DNA from: Cupriavidus necator N-1
Lineage (GTDB): Bacteria > Pseudomonadota > Gammaproteobacteria > Burkholderiales > Burkholderiaceae
Direction: 5' to 3'
Assembly: GCF_000219215.1 (NCBI RefSeq)
Contig: NC_015727.1
Span: 1,240,001 to 1,304,000, forward strand
Length of the DNA stretch: 64,000 bases
Positions 36,352-44,736 of the stretch are shown in pieces. Positions within the stretch are counted from its first letter, which is position 1, and every line of letters starts with the position of its first letter. The position numbers and the translations under genes were made by a program. Below the pieces are notes generated by a model, which saw only the letters and a program-made list of their open reading frames with translations, did not search any database and had not been told where the DNA came from.

Positions 36352-38163
36352 ATGACAGCACCGTTGATACATCGGAAAACGCGGTACGAATGGCACTTGC
36401 GCACCTCAGCGTTGTATGAGGAAGAACTCGCGGTTATCGATTGGCGCAAGATGCTGCCGGAAGGTGGCACACCAGGCCAGAGATTGAAGCTACTGAAAAG
36501 TCTGAAGGAACTGCTCGAAGCAATGATCGAGTATCCGGTGACCAAAGGGAGATCCGGTCTGGCCCACTCGACAGTCTTACTATGGTGCAATCAGCTTCGC
36601 TATCTCGTAGCCTGGATGGCATCCGAGGGACTTTGGAGCTTCTCTCAGCTCGGCACGCAACACCTCTTGATGTTTCTGAAAACCAGGCGTCAACGACATG
36701 GTCCCGGCCGCGCCTCAGCAACGACTGTGCACGGCTACGTGCGGCTGTATTTCAGAATGTGGGAGCTTAGGACGGGATACAGTAATTCGCTGCGCGTAAA
36801 CCCAGGATTGATCGAGCCGGATGTTCAGTTGCTGAGATGCGCGGACGACCGTCCATTCAAGGCGATTCCCGAAGAGGTCGCGCTACCGCTAATCAAAGAT
36901 GCAATCGAATGGCTGACCCGTTTCGGCCCACTGCTGACACAAGTGGTGGCGGAACTGTGGCAGGTCCGAATCACCAATGTTACGCTTCCCCAGAAGGCTC
37001 GTCAGCCGAGGATTCAGGCTCTCTACAAAGAGGCGCAATGGGAATCGCTTCTCAGCGATCTCGAAAGTGCGTTGCAAATGAAGACTGCTCGGCCCAACAA
37101 CATCCTGTGTCGAGCCATGACAGTTACCCTCGGAGCAGCCGTGATCGTGCTGCTGTTCATGGTAGGGATGCGCGTGCGAGAGTTGGTCAGACTTGATGTG
37201 GACTGCCTCCAGGTGGAGAGGAAGCAGGCAGGCGTGCCCGTCGCATACCTGAGTGGGATAGCTGCCAAAGCCGGTGGACGGCAGCGACGATGGGTTGCCG
37301 GCGATCCAATTCCCGAAGTGATCGAGTGGCTGCGAGCTACGTTCGCGCCATGCCGCACGGCTAGTGGCAGTCAGGCTCTGTTCTTGGCACGTTCATCAAC
37401 CGCGCTGATACCCCCTCCGGGCACTTCAGCACACCGGATGGGTGTGACAGCTCCTATCAGGCTAATGCAAGCGTTCGCTGATTCGCCATTTCGGGCGGAC
37501 AGGCCCGCCACGTCACGGCTGCACCCCCACGCTGCACGCAAGACATTTGCCAAGTTCGTCGTAAAACGGGACAAGCGAGCGCTGGAGGCCTTGTCCGTCC
37601 ACTATGGTCATGCCTACCGCGAATTCACGGATGGTGTCTACGTCGGGGCAGATTTCCAGCTCAGCCAATTACTGGAGCAGGAAGACCGTGATGATCTCGC
37701 TCGCACGCTGACCAGCCTGATGCAAAGCAGTCGAATGGGTGGCAAGGCTGCAGAGCGCATCAACGAGTTCAGGCGTCAATACCAGAAGGACCCGTCATTT
37801 GCCGGAAAGGCCGTTCCTCAGACGCTGGTGGACAACCTTGTCAGGCGAGGTATCAAGATCGCACCGTGTGACTGGGGTTACTGCGTGTATTCCGAAAGTC
37901 ATTCGGCTTGTCGTGGAGATGCAATCGGACCCAATGAAGTCCTCAGGGCTCCGGATGTCTGCTCAACCTGCGCGAACTTCGTCGTGACGACGGAGCATCA
38001 AGCGTGGTGGAACGATCGGGTCATCCGCGAAGAGATGTTTCTCACGCAACGTGGTCTTCCTGAGCAGACGAAAATCCTCGTTAAGAAGCGTCTGGACCAA
38101 TCGAAGGCGCTCCTTGCAGGCCTCGTCTCGCGCAAGACGGCAAAAGTGGCGCCCCAATCATGA
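36352..38163 (+). CDS. tyrosine recombinase 3 of the trio (TnpB/RitC-like)
   Basis: A 603-residue protein. Core motifs: G-M-R-V-R-E-L-V-R (first Arg), H-P-H-A-A-R-K-T-F (HxxR), H-Y-G-H-A-Y-R and a Tyr in D-G-V-Y-V-G. The C-terminal part has C-D-W-G-Y-C, S-A-C-R-G-D and C-S-T-C-A-N-F, a likely zinc site also found in Tn554 TnpB-type recombinases. It begins 3 nt after recombinase 2 and its stop overlaps the small gene by ATGA. Confidence 0.85.
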   Translation: MTAPLIHRKTRYEWHLRTSALYEEELAVIDWRKMLPEGGTPGQRLKLLKSLKELLEAMIEYPVTKGRSGLAHSTVLLWCNQLRYLVAWMASEGLWSFSQLGTQHLLMFLKTRRQRHGPGRASATTVHGYVRLYFRMWELRTGYSNSLRVNPGLIEPDVQLLRCADDRPFKAIPEEVALPLIKDAIEWLTRFGPLLTQVVAELWQVRITNVTLPQKARQPRIQALYKEAQWESLLSDLESALQMKTARPNNILCRAMTVTLGAAVIVLLFMVGMRVRELVRLDVDCLQVERKQAGVPVAYLSGIAAKAGGRQRRWVAGDPIPEVIEWLRATFAPCRTASGSQALFLARSSTALIPPPGTSAHRMGVTAPIRLMQAFADSPFRADRPATSRLHPHAARKTFAKFVVKRDKRALEALSVHYGHAYREFTDGVYVGADFQLSQLLEQEDRDDLARTLTSLMQSSRMGGKAAERINEFRRQYQKDPSFAGKAVPQTLVDNLVRRGIKIAPCDWGYCVYSESHSACRGDAIGPNEVLRAPDVCSTCANFVVTTEHQAWWNDRVIREEMFLTQRGLPEQTKILVKKRLDQSKALLAGLVSRKTAKVAPQS

Positions 38164-38537
38164 ACAAGAAGATGCATTTGTCGGTTCGGGAGCGTGTCGA
38201 AGCAGCCCTAAAAGTCGCGCGATCTGAAAATCCAAGCTCTCGAATTTCGGTGAGTGAACTGAGCCGGCTCGCTGGAGTGAGCCGCGCGAACCTCTACACA
38301 TCTCATCGGGATATAGTGGCGAGCCTGCAATCTAGCCCAAAGAAGGGGCATCCGCGCCAACCCAGCGCCGACCCGTCACAAAAGCTGAAGCAGCTTCGGA
38401 TAGAACTGCGGGACCAGGTGCGCAAAAATCGAGCGCTGGTCTATCTTGTGATAGAGCTTCGTGCGGAACTGCAGCGCACGCGTAACCAACTTGCCGAAGA
38501 GAAGCAATCAAAGGGCGCGCGCGAGAAACGACGATAA
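38160..38537 (+). CDS. TnpC-like small HTH/coiled-coil protein
   Basis: A 125-residue protein, the same length as Tn554 TnpC. Residues 8-60 hold an HTH with S-R-I-S-V-S-E-L-S-R-L-A-G-V-S-R-A-N-L-Y; residues 75-120 form a charged coiled coil. In Tn554, TnpC is an accessory factor that influences transposition frequency and orientation. ATGA overlap with recombinase 3. Confidence 0.7.
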   Translation: MNKKMHLSVRERVEAALKVARSENPSSRISVSELSRLAGVSRANLYTSHRDIVASLQSSPKKGHPRQPSADPSQKLKQLRIELRDQVRKNRALVYLVIELRAELQRTRNQLAEEKQSKGAREKRR

Positions 38538-38632
38538 GTTCATGAACGCGGCGGGCGATCGTCGACGCGCTCAAAGCGATGTTTGCGGCGACGTAGAATG
38601 GGACCGTACATACAAACAAGATCCGCACCTAA

Positions 38633-38638
38633 GCTGTG
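38633..38638 (+). repeat. 6-bp direct repeat GCTGTG, right flank of recombinase element
   Basis: Matches 33209-33214. Excision between the two copies would leave one copy and rejoin tnsC in frame (D-E-A-Q followed by R-Y-N). Confidence 0.75.
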
Positions 38639-39056
38639 CCTCGTCACAGAAGAGCAGCACCGTGCCGCTTCCCGCTCGAGCCGCCGCCTCGCGAATCCGG
38701 AGGGCCAGACGCATCCGCTTGGCCGGATTGGAACCTGCGTTCGGGTCCGGGTCTCCAACAGCCTCGAGCAAGTTCGCAAAGAACGGGCCTTCGGCATGCC
38801 GCGGCTTGTGTTCGCATTGCGCGTGGTAGCTCGTCATCTTCGGATGATTGCGCGCCAGCAGTAATCGCACGTACTCGATGGCGCGTGTCTTGCCGATGCG
38901 GGACGGGCCATAGGTCAGTGCTCCCATGACCCGGTAGCGTAGACATCGAGCAACCAGTTCATAGAAGGCTTCGATCGCAGGCGTGGCGATACGATAGTTG
39001 CCGGTCACCAGCGGGTGAAGTGACGGATCGATCGGACGCAGCATCTGAGGTGTCAT
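38633..39056 (-). pseudogene. tniB: tnsC/tniB AAA+ ATPase, 5-prime part (split by insertion)
   Basis: The frame begins at the ATG at 39056, 28 nt after tnsB. It contains Walker A Y-G-P-S-R-I-G-K-T-R and Walker B V-L-L-F-C-D-E-A-Q; after this the reading frame enters the inserted element and stops. The ATPase would normally activate the TnsB transposase and mark targets. The 3-prime part lies at 32655-33214. Confidence 0.88.
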
Positions 39057-39084
39057 GGCATACCTCGCAATGTGAACGACGGTG

Positions 39085-40168
39085 TTAGAAGACTTGGCCA
39101 GTCCCGATCGTGAGTTTGCGCGGCTGCGCCGGCGTGTGAGGCGCGATCGGGACACCGTCCGCCGCTACCGCGGCCGGTGCAGACACCACAGAGGAGGCGG
39201 CGCTCCGCGTGGACATGGCCTCGGCTGGCGTACGCGTTATCGGTGCACTGGCAAGCAGCCGCACGGTCCGCGCGTATTCCGTCGCGGCTTTCCGACTGGT
39301 CTTTGCCTGCGCGAGCTTGGCCTGCACATAAGCCTCGATCGGGTTCGAGTCGCCCGGTTGGCTTCGACGCCGATCCCGCAGCTTTCTCACCTCCTGGCGC
39401 AGCTTCAGGTTGTGCGGCACCACACCCCAGGCGCCTTGTGCATCCAGGACGCCAAGTTCCGTGCCATCCGTGAGAAAGGCTCGCACGCATCGCAGATCGT
39501 CAGCATTCAGGTAGACGAGTAGCTGCTTGCCGACCAGCCGCGCGCTTCTTGCCAGCACACCGCTCGTGTAGCGCACGCCATACAGGTTAATGTGCGGACG
39601 TACGCCTTGCTCAAGATAGGCACGCACACGACAACGGCGGGCCGACTGCATCAAGCACAGGGTGCGACGATGATGCTCAGCAAGCCGCGTCAGCACCGTC
39701 TGTTGAGTATTGAGCAAGTATTCCATTGCTTCGAGCGGGGTCACGCTGTTCAAGCCGGTATGCGGTGTACCGTTGTACGTCGTGATCGCATACTCAACCA
39801 GCTCCTCCAGTTCGTCGAGCGACACATAGAGCCGAAGATTGCCCTTCGGATCGGCGAGCGCGCGGCGCAAATCGCGTGGGTGCGAACCCGTGTAGCCGGG
39901 TAGGCGCGAAGACAGTCGCTGCGCCAGCGTGCCGAAGAAGCGTTCGATGTACGGGCGCTCATCCGGACAGTACCTGGGACCGGCATCGACTAGACAACCG
40001 ATGAATTCACACAGTGCCCTCAGCGTTTCGTTAGCCAGGTTCGCCTTGGCGTTGTCGAGCTTCATCCATTCCCACGTGACATACGAGAGCTCTGGCGAGC
40101 TCTGTATAGGCGACCTCCGGCCATGACCCCAGGTCGAGAGCTTGCAACTCCGGTTTGCGGCGGTTCAT
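39085..40168 (-). pseudogene. tniA: tnsB/tniA DDE transposase with internal deletion
   Basis: The gene starts at the ATG at 40168, overlapping the tnsA stop by ATGA, and reads about 25 codons (M-N-R-R-K-P-E-L-Q...). The frame is then lost, and from about 40083 another frame continues as the C-terminal half of a Mu/TnsB-type transposase: P-D-E-R-P-Y-I-E-R-F-F-G-T with the catalytic Glu, to a Lys/Arg-rich tail. Both catalytic Asp residues and roughly half of a normal length are missing. The junction lies near a repeated AGAGCTC. Confidence 0.75.
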
Positions 40169-40800
40169 GAGTTCGTGTCGACTACAGCGAACGACGTGTG
40201 CAAGGACAGTGGCTGAGTACGCAGGTCGGGCGCCGCGACGCGACCGCCATGCACCAGGCCAAACAGTGCAGCCCTGAACAACACCGGATCCACGTTCGAA
40301 CATTTGCGCTCGAGGGTCTCTAGCTGCTGTGGATTTTCCAGGAGGCGCTCGACTGATCGGGACAGTGACCATGGGATGAGACCTCGATTGGCCACGATGC
40401 ATGGCAGCATGCGCTGCCAGTTGCCAATCCAAACGCGCGCGGCCGCGAGGTCGCCCGACGACATGCTGCGGATTGAGAATGCTGCCTCGTCCAGTTCCTG
40501 CTTACCCGGCGCTGCCCTCTCGTCCATACCGGCGTCTGCGAGAAGAACCAGTTCTTGTCGGTCGACGTATTGAACCCAGAAATCGGCAAGCCGAGCGTTT
40601 TCACCAAGGTGTACGTAGCCAGGGCGCTCACAAAAGGCGATCACGCTGGCGTCCGCCTCGAACAGCAACCACAGGTCAAGCAAGGCGCGCCGATAGAACG
40701 TCAACCGTCGTCCCAGCTTCGGGCTGAAGGCTTCTAACCGGTGTGCGCCAGGCGGTCGGGCAAGCGCGACCGGCTCCGTGAACTGCGGAGAATTTTCCAT
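40165..40800 (-). CDS. tnsA: TnsA-like transposon endonuclease
   Basis: A 211-residue protein with the TnsA nuclease-like core: F-E-A-D near residue 48, F-C-E-R-P-G-Y near 58 and L-A-D-F-W-V-Q-Y with D73, followed by the strand E-L-V-L-L-A-D. TnsA cuts the 5-prime ends of the transposon so that excision is cut-and-paste. It separates this element from Tn5053/Tn402 types, which lack it. The gene is intact and lies just inside the right end. Confidence 0.7.
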   Translation of the reverse strand: MENSPQFTEPVALARPPGAHRLEAFSPKLGRRLTFYRRALLDLWLLFEADASVIAFCERPGYVHLGENARLADFWVQYVDRQELVLLADAGMDERAAPGKQELDEAAFSIRSMSSGDLAAARVWIGNWQRMLPCIVANRGLIPWSLSRSVERLLENPQQLETLERKCSNVDPVLFRAALFGLVHGGRVAAPDLRTQPLSLHTSFAVVDTNS

Positions 40801-40843
40801 CAGATCAAGACCTTAGGGACAGGTCTCGAAGTCTAGGATTTGA

Positions 40844-40969
40844 GGTGGCAAATTTCAGGCGTACTGTGTGCGAAATGGCACTTTTGCATTCGATCCAAGT
40901 GAAAGCAAAAGTGCCACCGCAATTGCCTACAGGCCGCAGCTATCAAAGGCGAGCCGGTGGCACAATTGC
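40844..40969. repeat. right-end motif array of the Tn7-like element
   Basis: GGTGGCAAATTTC (40844), AATGGCACTTTTGC (40874), GCAAAAGTGCCACC in opposite orientation (40905) and GGTGGCACAATTGC (40956). The mixed orientation suggests the remains of more than one end at this border. Beyond it, to 41055, nothing else is recognised. Confidence 0.45.
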
Positions 40970-41055
40970 TTCGCTCTACGTCCGTCGCCACAATCTGCGT
41001 GGCGTGCAGTCGTTAATGCGCACCGTCCGGCATGACTTTGGGTGGAGGGCTGGTC

Positions 41056-41418
41056 ATGGCGTTGCCGCTGCTGTTCGCGCTGTTCACCAAGCATCTCATC
41101 TGCGACTACCTGTGGCAGCCGGGCTGGATGCTGGCCGGCAAGGGCGATTTCCGGAGCCCAGGTGGTTATGCCCACGCGGGCTTGCATGGCCTGTGTACCG
41201 CGGTGCTGCTCGTCGGCTTCGGTATGGCCTACTGGCTCTGGCTGGGGATCTTCGACGCTGTCGTTCACTACCTGATCGATCGCTGGAAGGTGCGCCTCGG
41301 CCGACGCGCGAAGTTGTCACCGAATCAGCCGCAGTTCTGGTGGGCATTTGGCCTGGACCAGTACGCGCACGGGCTGACCTACCTTGCCATCGTCTGGCTG
41401 GTTGGGAGGCTGGACTGA
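41056..41418 (+). CDS. DUF3307-family membrane protein
   Basis: A 120-residue protein; the ATG follows GGAGGG. It has three or four hydrophobic segments with the family features F-T-K-H-L-I-C-D-Y and H-Y-L-I-D-R-W-K, and D-Q-Y-A-H-G-L-T-Y. DUF3307 proteins are common in phages and integrative elements; function unknown. It lies just outside the Tn7-like right end, in sequence that also holds integrase debris. Confidence 0.7.
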   Translation: MALPLLFALFTKHLICDYLWQPGWMLAGKGDFRSPGGYAHAGLHGLCTAVLLVGFGMAYWLWLGIFDAVVHYLIDRWKVRLGRRAKLSPNQPQFWWAFGLDQYAHGLTYLAIVWLVGRLD

Positions 41419-41449
41419 AAGCGCTGAGATCCACGGCCAGCGACGCGCA

Positions 41450-41600
41450 GGGGACCCAGTGCTGGTGGCTGGAAATCGTCGGTCGCAGGCGACAAGCCCC
41501 GGCCCCTGGTGCCCGTGACCGACGCGCTGATTGCCGAGCTCGCCCGCTACTGACGCGCGCATAGGATGCCGCCGACGCCCGGCCAGCGAAGATGACCACG
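41450..41600 (+). pseudogene. tyrosine integrase, middle fragment
   Basis: Shifting plus-strand frames give W-W-L-E-I-V-G and then V-T-D-A-L-I-A-E-L-A-R-Y, the segment before the catalytic His-Arg region in the same integrase type as the fragments at 29370-29741. Stops and frameshifts show it is dead. The rest of the 41419-41749 gap holds nothing recognisable. Confidence 0.5.
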
Positions 41601-41749
41601 CGGCTCACTGTCGACGAGCACGTCGATCACCAACATTCTGTACTAGATTTGGATTGGCGCTGCCGGGGAGCGCCAGTGGGACTGACACCGTTCCTGTAGC
41701 GGTGGGTTTCTGATCAGTGTTCGCTTTTCGGACAATGGGAGGTGAGAAC

Positions 41750-42208
41750 ATGGTAGCCCCAGTCGCCGTAACAAAATTTGAAGTGAAATCCCATGCGTCG
41801 CCAGATGAGGTCCGCACCCCTGCGAAAACCCGGGTCGAGGTCGTTCAACTTGAAGGCTTCACGATCGGTCGATTCAACTTCGAACCCGGATGGCGGTGGT
41901 CGGAGTGCATCAAACCGGTGGTCAAGACCGACCATTGTCAGGCCTCCCATGTGGGCTATGCCGTATCCGGACGGCTCACTGTTCGCATGAAGGACGGCAC
42001 TGAAAAGACTACAAGGGCTTCCCCGTTGGCGCAAGCGCGCTCGGCTTGCACCTATCGCGCGGGCCGCCCACATCGAGTCGAACTGACCCTTCGGGGCGGC
42101 GTTGACCGTGCTGTCATTCCTTTGCTTCCTGTCCTGAAAACTGGTACGCAGAAAAATGGCCCTACCAATGCAGGGCCAAACGGTCAGATGTCGCAGAGCG
42201 GGACTTGA
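41750..42208 (+). pseudogene. cupin-domain protein, 3-prime end frameshifted
   Basis: From the ATG at 41750 the frame reads a small cupin of the type with F-N-F-E-P-G-W-R-W-S, K-T-D-H-C-Q-A-S-H-V-G-Y-A-V-S-G and V-R-M-K-D-G-T-E. After about residue 85 the expected second cupin half is replaced by Arg/Ala-rich sequence, indicating a frameshift or rearrangement. Relatives are small stand-alone cupins of unknown role. Confidence 0.55.
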
Positions 42209-42219
42209 ACAGGGGCCAA

Positions 42220-42601
42220 TCAAGACGGGGCAAAGCAGTAAGCACAGATCTTGTTACCGTCCGGATCCCGTACATATGCAGCGTAAGACGTGGGGGTAAA
42301 CTGGCGCGGGCCGGGCTGTCCCTCGTCCCTGGCACCGTGCTTTGATTGCTGCCTCATGGAAGGCGTGCACAGCAGCGCGGTTGGGGGCCGCAAAGCCGAT
42401 AGTGCCGCCGTTGGCGTAGGTGGACGGCAGTCCATTGCCTGGCCTCGTAACCATGAATTCCGGGCTCTCCGTGCCCCAAAGTGACGCGGTTTCCAGGTTC
42501 ACGACCCGCTTGACTCCCAGCGTCTTCAAAACCGCGTCATAGAATACGCGGGCGCGCTCCAGGTCGTTGGTGCCAACAACCACATGGGAAATGATCGACA
42601 T
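42220..42601 (-). pseudogene. VOC/glyoxalase-family protein with frameshift
   Basis: The first frame from 42601 starts M-S-I-I-S-H-V-V-V-G-T-N-D-L-E-R-A and continues to H-E-A-A-I-K-A; the expected end, G-A-R-D-E-G-Q-P-G-P-R and A-Y-V-R-D-P-D-G-N-K-I-C-A-Y, is in another frame. A single extra C near 42340 explains both. It is either a recent pseudogene or a sequencing error. It follows frmB at the end of the catabolic block. Confidence 0.7.
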
Positions 42602-42635
42602 GCTACGGTCTCCTGTCAAAATGTCAGTGAACTGC

Positions 42636-43586
42636 TTAGTGCCTTGGCGGATGAACCGGCCTTGGGGTGTCGTGCCGCACCTGGAGCCCGCCCGTCAGTA
42701 ACGGGCGCATCGCCCCAGCTAGAATGCTTGCGTGAAAGTGGATGTGGTCCTCAATAAACGTCGTGATAAAGAAGTAGCCGTGGTCATAGCCTTCGTGGCG
42801 GCGCAGAATCAATGGCTGCAAGACGCTCTCGCACGCCTGCTGAAAAATCTCGGGCTTGAGCTGCTCCTGCAGAAACTTGTCAGCTAGCCCCTGATCCACG
42901 AGGATGCCCTCCGGATACGGCGGGCGCGATTGGCGCCGCATGAGCGCGGAAGCATCGTAGGCGCCCCATGTGTTCCGTTCCGGGCCAAGATAGCCAGTGA
43001 ACGCCTTTTCCCCCCACGGCGACTGAACCGGTGCACAAATCGGTGCGAAGGCTGACACTGACCGGAAGCGCCGGGGATGCCGCTGCGCCAGCACCAGCGC
43101 GCCATGGCCGCCCATCGAGTGACCAAAGATGCCGACTCGATTCGCATCCGCTGGTAAGACTGTGGTCAGGATGCCGAACAACTCCCTGACGACATACGAC
43201 TCCATGCGCCAATGAACGGACCATGGATCTTCCGTTGCATCGACATAGAAACCGGCACCCACGCCAAAATCCCACGACGTAGATTCGGCCTGGATGCCGG
43301 CGTCACGCGGGCTAGTATCTGGCGCTACCAGGATCAGCCCCCGGGCGGCGGCAAGCCGTTGGGCGCCGGCCTTCGTCATGAATGTGTCCTCATTGCATGT
43401 CAGCCCTGCGAGATAGATCAGCGCCGGGAAACGGCGGATTGGTTCACCCTCACCAGCCCACTGACGCAGCACCTGCGCCGGCAGGAAGACCGAGAACCGC
43501 ATGGGCAGTCCGATGGTCTCCGACTGATGCCGGTAGACCCGCTGGCTGCCACCATGGCAGCAATGTTCCGAAATCAGCTCAAGCAT
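42636..43586 (-). CDS. frmB: S-formylglutathione hydrolase
   Basis: A 316-residue esterase of the FrmB/FghA type with nucleophile elbow G-H-S-M-G-G, the Asp in V-D-Q-G-L-A-D and the His in Y-D-H-G-Y. It hydrolyses S-formylglutathione to formate and glutathione. It is slightly longer than the usual 280 residues because of a C-terminal tail. It begins 8 nt after frmA, so the two form a formaldehyde-detoxification pair. Confidence 0.92.
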   Translation of the reverse strand: MLELISEHCCHGGSQRVYRHQSETIGLPMRFSVFLPAQVLRQWAGEGEPIRRFPALIYLAGLTCNEDTFMTKAGAQRLAAARGLILVAPDTSPRDAGIQAESTSWDFGVGAGFYVDATEDPWSVHWRMESYVVRELFGILTTVLPADANRVGIFGHSMGGHGALVLAQRHPRRFRSVSAFAPICAPVQSPWGEKAFTGYLGPERNTWGAYDASALMRRQSRPPYPEGILVDQGLADKFLQEQLKPEIFQQACESVLQPLILRRHEGYDHGYFFITTFIEDHIHFHASILAGAMRPLLTGGLQVRHDTPRPVHPPRH

Positions 43587-43593
43587 GATCACC

Positions 43594-44700
43594 TCAGAAC
43601 ATGACGACGGAGCGGATGGACTCGCCGCTCTTCATCAGATCGAAGCCCTCGTTGATTCTTTCTAGGGGCAGCGTGTGCGTAATCAGGTCGTCGATATTGA
43701 TCTTGCCTTCCATGTACCAGTCGACGATTTTTGGCACATCGGTACGGCCCCGCGCGCCGCCAAACGCCGAGCCCTTCCACTCCCGGCCTGTCACCAGCTG
43801 GAACGGCCGCGTGCTGATCTCCTGCCCCGCAGATGCGACACCGATGACAAACGACTGGCCCCAGCCCTTGTGCGTGCACTCTAGCGCCTGGCGCATCGTC
43901 GTCACGTTGCCAATGCATTCGAACGAATAGTCGGCGCCGCCGTCCGTAATCTGTACGATGTGGTCGACAACGTTTTCTACTTCCTTGGGGTTGATGAAAT
44001 GAGTCATCCCGAACTTATTGGCGAGTTCGACGCGCGCAGGGTTGATGTCGATGCCGATGATCTTGTCCGCACCGACCATTTTGGCGCCCTGGATGACGTT
44101 TAGCCCGATCCCGCCGAGCCCGAACACGACGACATTCGCGCCCGCCACCACCTTCGCCGAGTAGACCACTGCGCCGACGCCCGTCGTCACACCGCAGCCG
44201 ATATAGCAAACCTTATCGAACGGCGCGTCCTCGCGGATCTTAGCGACCGCAATCTCTGGCACAACGATGTAGTTTGAGAATGTGGACGTCCCCATGTAGT
44301 GAAAGATCGGCTGGCCGTCGAGAGAAAAGCGCGATGTCGAATCCGGCATTAGGCCCTTGCCTTGCGTCGCACGGATCTTCTGGCACAGGTTTGTCTTGCG
44401 CGACAGGCAAAACTTGCACTCTCGGCATTCTGGCGTGTAGAGCGGAATCACGTGATCGCCCTTCTTCACCGTGCCGACGCCTCGACCGACATCGATCACC
44501 ACGCCTGCACCCTCGTGCCCCAGGATCGAGGGAAATATCCCCTCGGGATCCGAGCCCGACAGCGTGTAATAGTCGGTATGGCAAATGCCCGTTGCTTTCA
44601 GCTCGATCAACACTTCACCAACGCTCGGACCCTCGAGTTCGACTTCCTCGATTGTCAACGGAGCGCCGGCCCTCCATGCAACTGCAGCTTTGGTTTTCAT
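43594..44700 (-). CDS. frmA: S-(hydroxymethyl)glutathione dehydrogenase (class III ADH)
   Basis: A 368-residue zinc alcohol dehydrogenase: catalytic-zinc Cys in G-I-C-H-T-D, structural-zinc cysteines in C-R-E-C-K-F-C, and NAD motif G-L-G-G-I-G. It oxidises the adduct of formaldehyde and glutathione to S-formylglutathione. It lies just downstream of the Rieske oxygenase gene, whose predicted demethylation would release formaldehyde. A short diverged copy of its codons is found at 60465-60531. Confidence 0.94.
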   Translation of the reverse strand: MKTKAAVAWRAGAPLTIEEVELEGPSVGEVLIELKATGICHTDYYTLSGSDPEGIFPSILGHEGAGVVIDVGRGVGTVKKGDHVIPLYTPECRECKFCLSRKTNLCQKIRATQGKGLMPDSTSRFSLDGQPIFHYMGTSTFSNYIVVPEIAVAKIREDAPFDKVCYIGCGVTTGVGAVVYSAKVVAGANVVVFGLGGIGLNVIQGAKMVGADKIIGIDINPARVELANKFGMTHFINPKEVENVVDHIVQITDGGADYSFECIGNVTTMRQALECTHKGWGQSFVIGVASAGQEISTRPFQLVTGREWKGSAFGGARGRTDVPKIVDWYMEGKINIDDLITHTLPLERINEGFDLMKSGESIRSVVMF

Positions 44701-44736
44701 ATTGACTGTCCCTGTTGGTGTCCAGCGGTTGCCCTC

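Larger units (their letters stand above)
33215..38632 (+). mobile_element. Tn554/RIT-like element with three tyrosine recombinases
   Basis: A 5,418-bp insertion in tnsC. It starts TTAGGTG (33215-33221) and ends CACCTAA (38626-38632), perfect 7-bp inverted ends that continue as an imperfect match of about 28 bp. GCTGTG flanks both sides. It encodes three overlapping or abutting tyrosine recombinases and a 125-residue HTH/coiled-coil protein, as in Tn554 (TnpABC) and RIT (recombinase-in-trio) elements. There is no cargo. Confidence 0.82.
31798..40970. mobile_element. Tn7-like element (TnsA-TnsB-TnsC-TniQ), decayed
   Basis: Four genes run on the minus strand in the order tnsA, tnsB, tnsC, tniQ. 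Both borders carry multiple copies of a 14-bp motif related to GGTGGCACTTTTGC (left 31798, 31821, 31900; right 40844, 40874, 40905, 40956), like the TnsB-site arrays of Tn7-type ends. Exact termini and target duplication could not be fixed. There is no cargo apart from an inserted recombinase element, and tnsB is internally deleted, so it should not move by itself. Confidence 0.6.

Noticed and set aside
33209..38638. CRISPR array or CRISPR-associated cargo in the Tn7-like element
   Set aside because: Looked for regularly spaced repeats and Cas-like proteins because some Tn7-like elements carry them; none is present.
40845..41564. 239-codon plus-strand frame over DUF3307 and integrase debris
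   Set aside because: Out of frame with the DUF3307 protein, which has family features and its own RBS; the remaining translation is low-complexity Arg/Ala.
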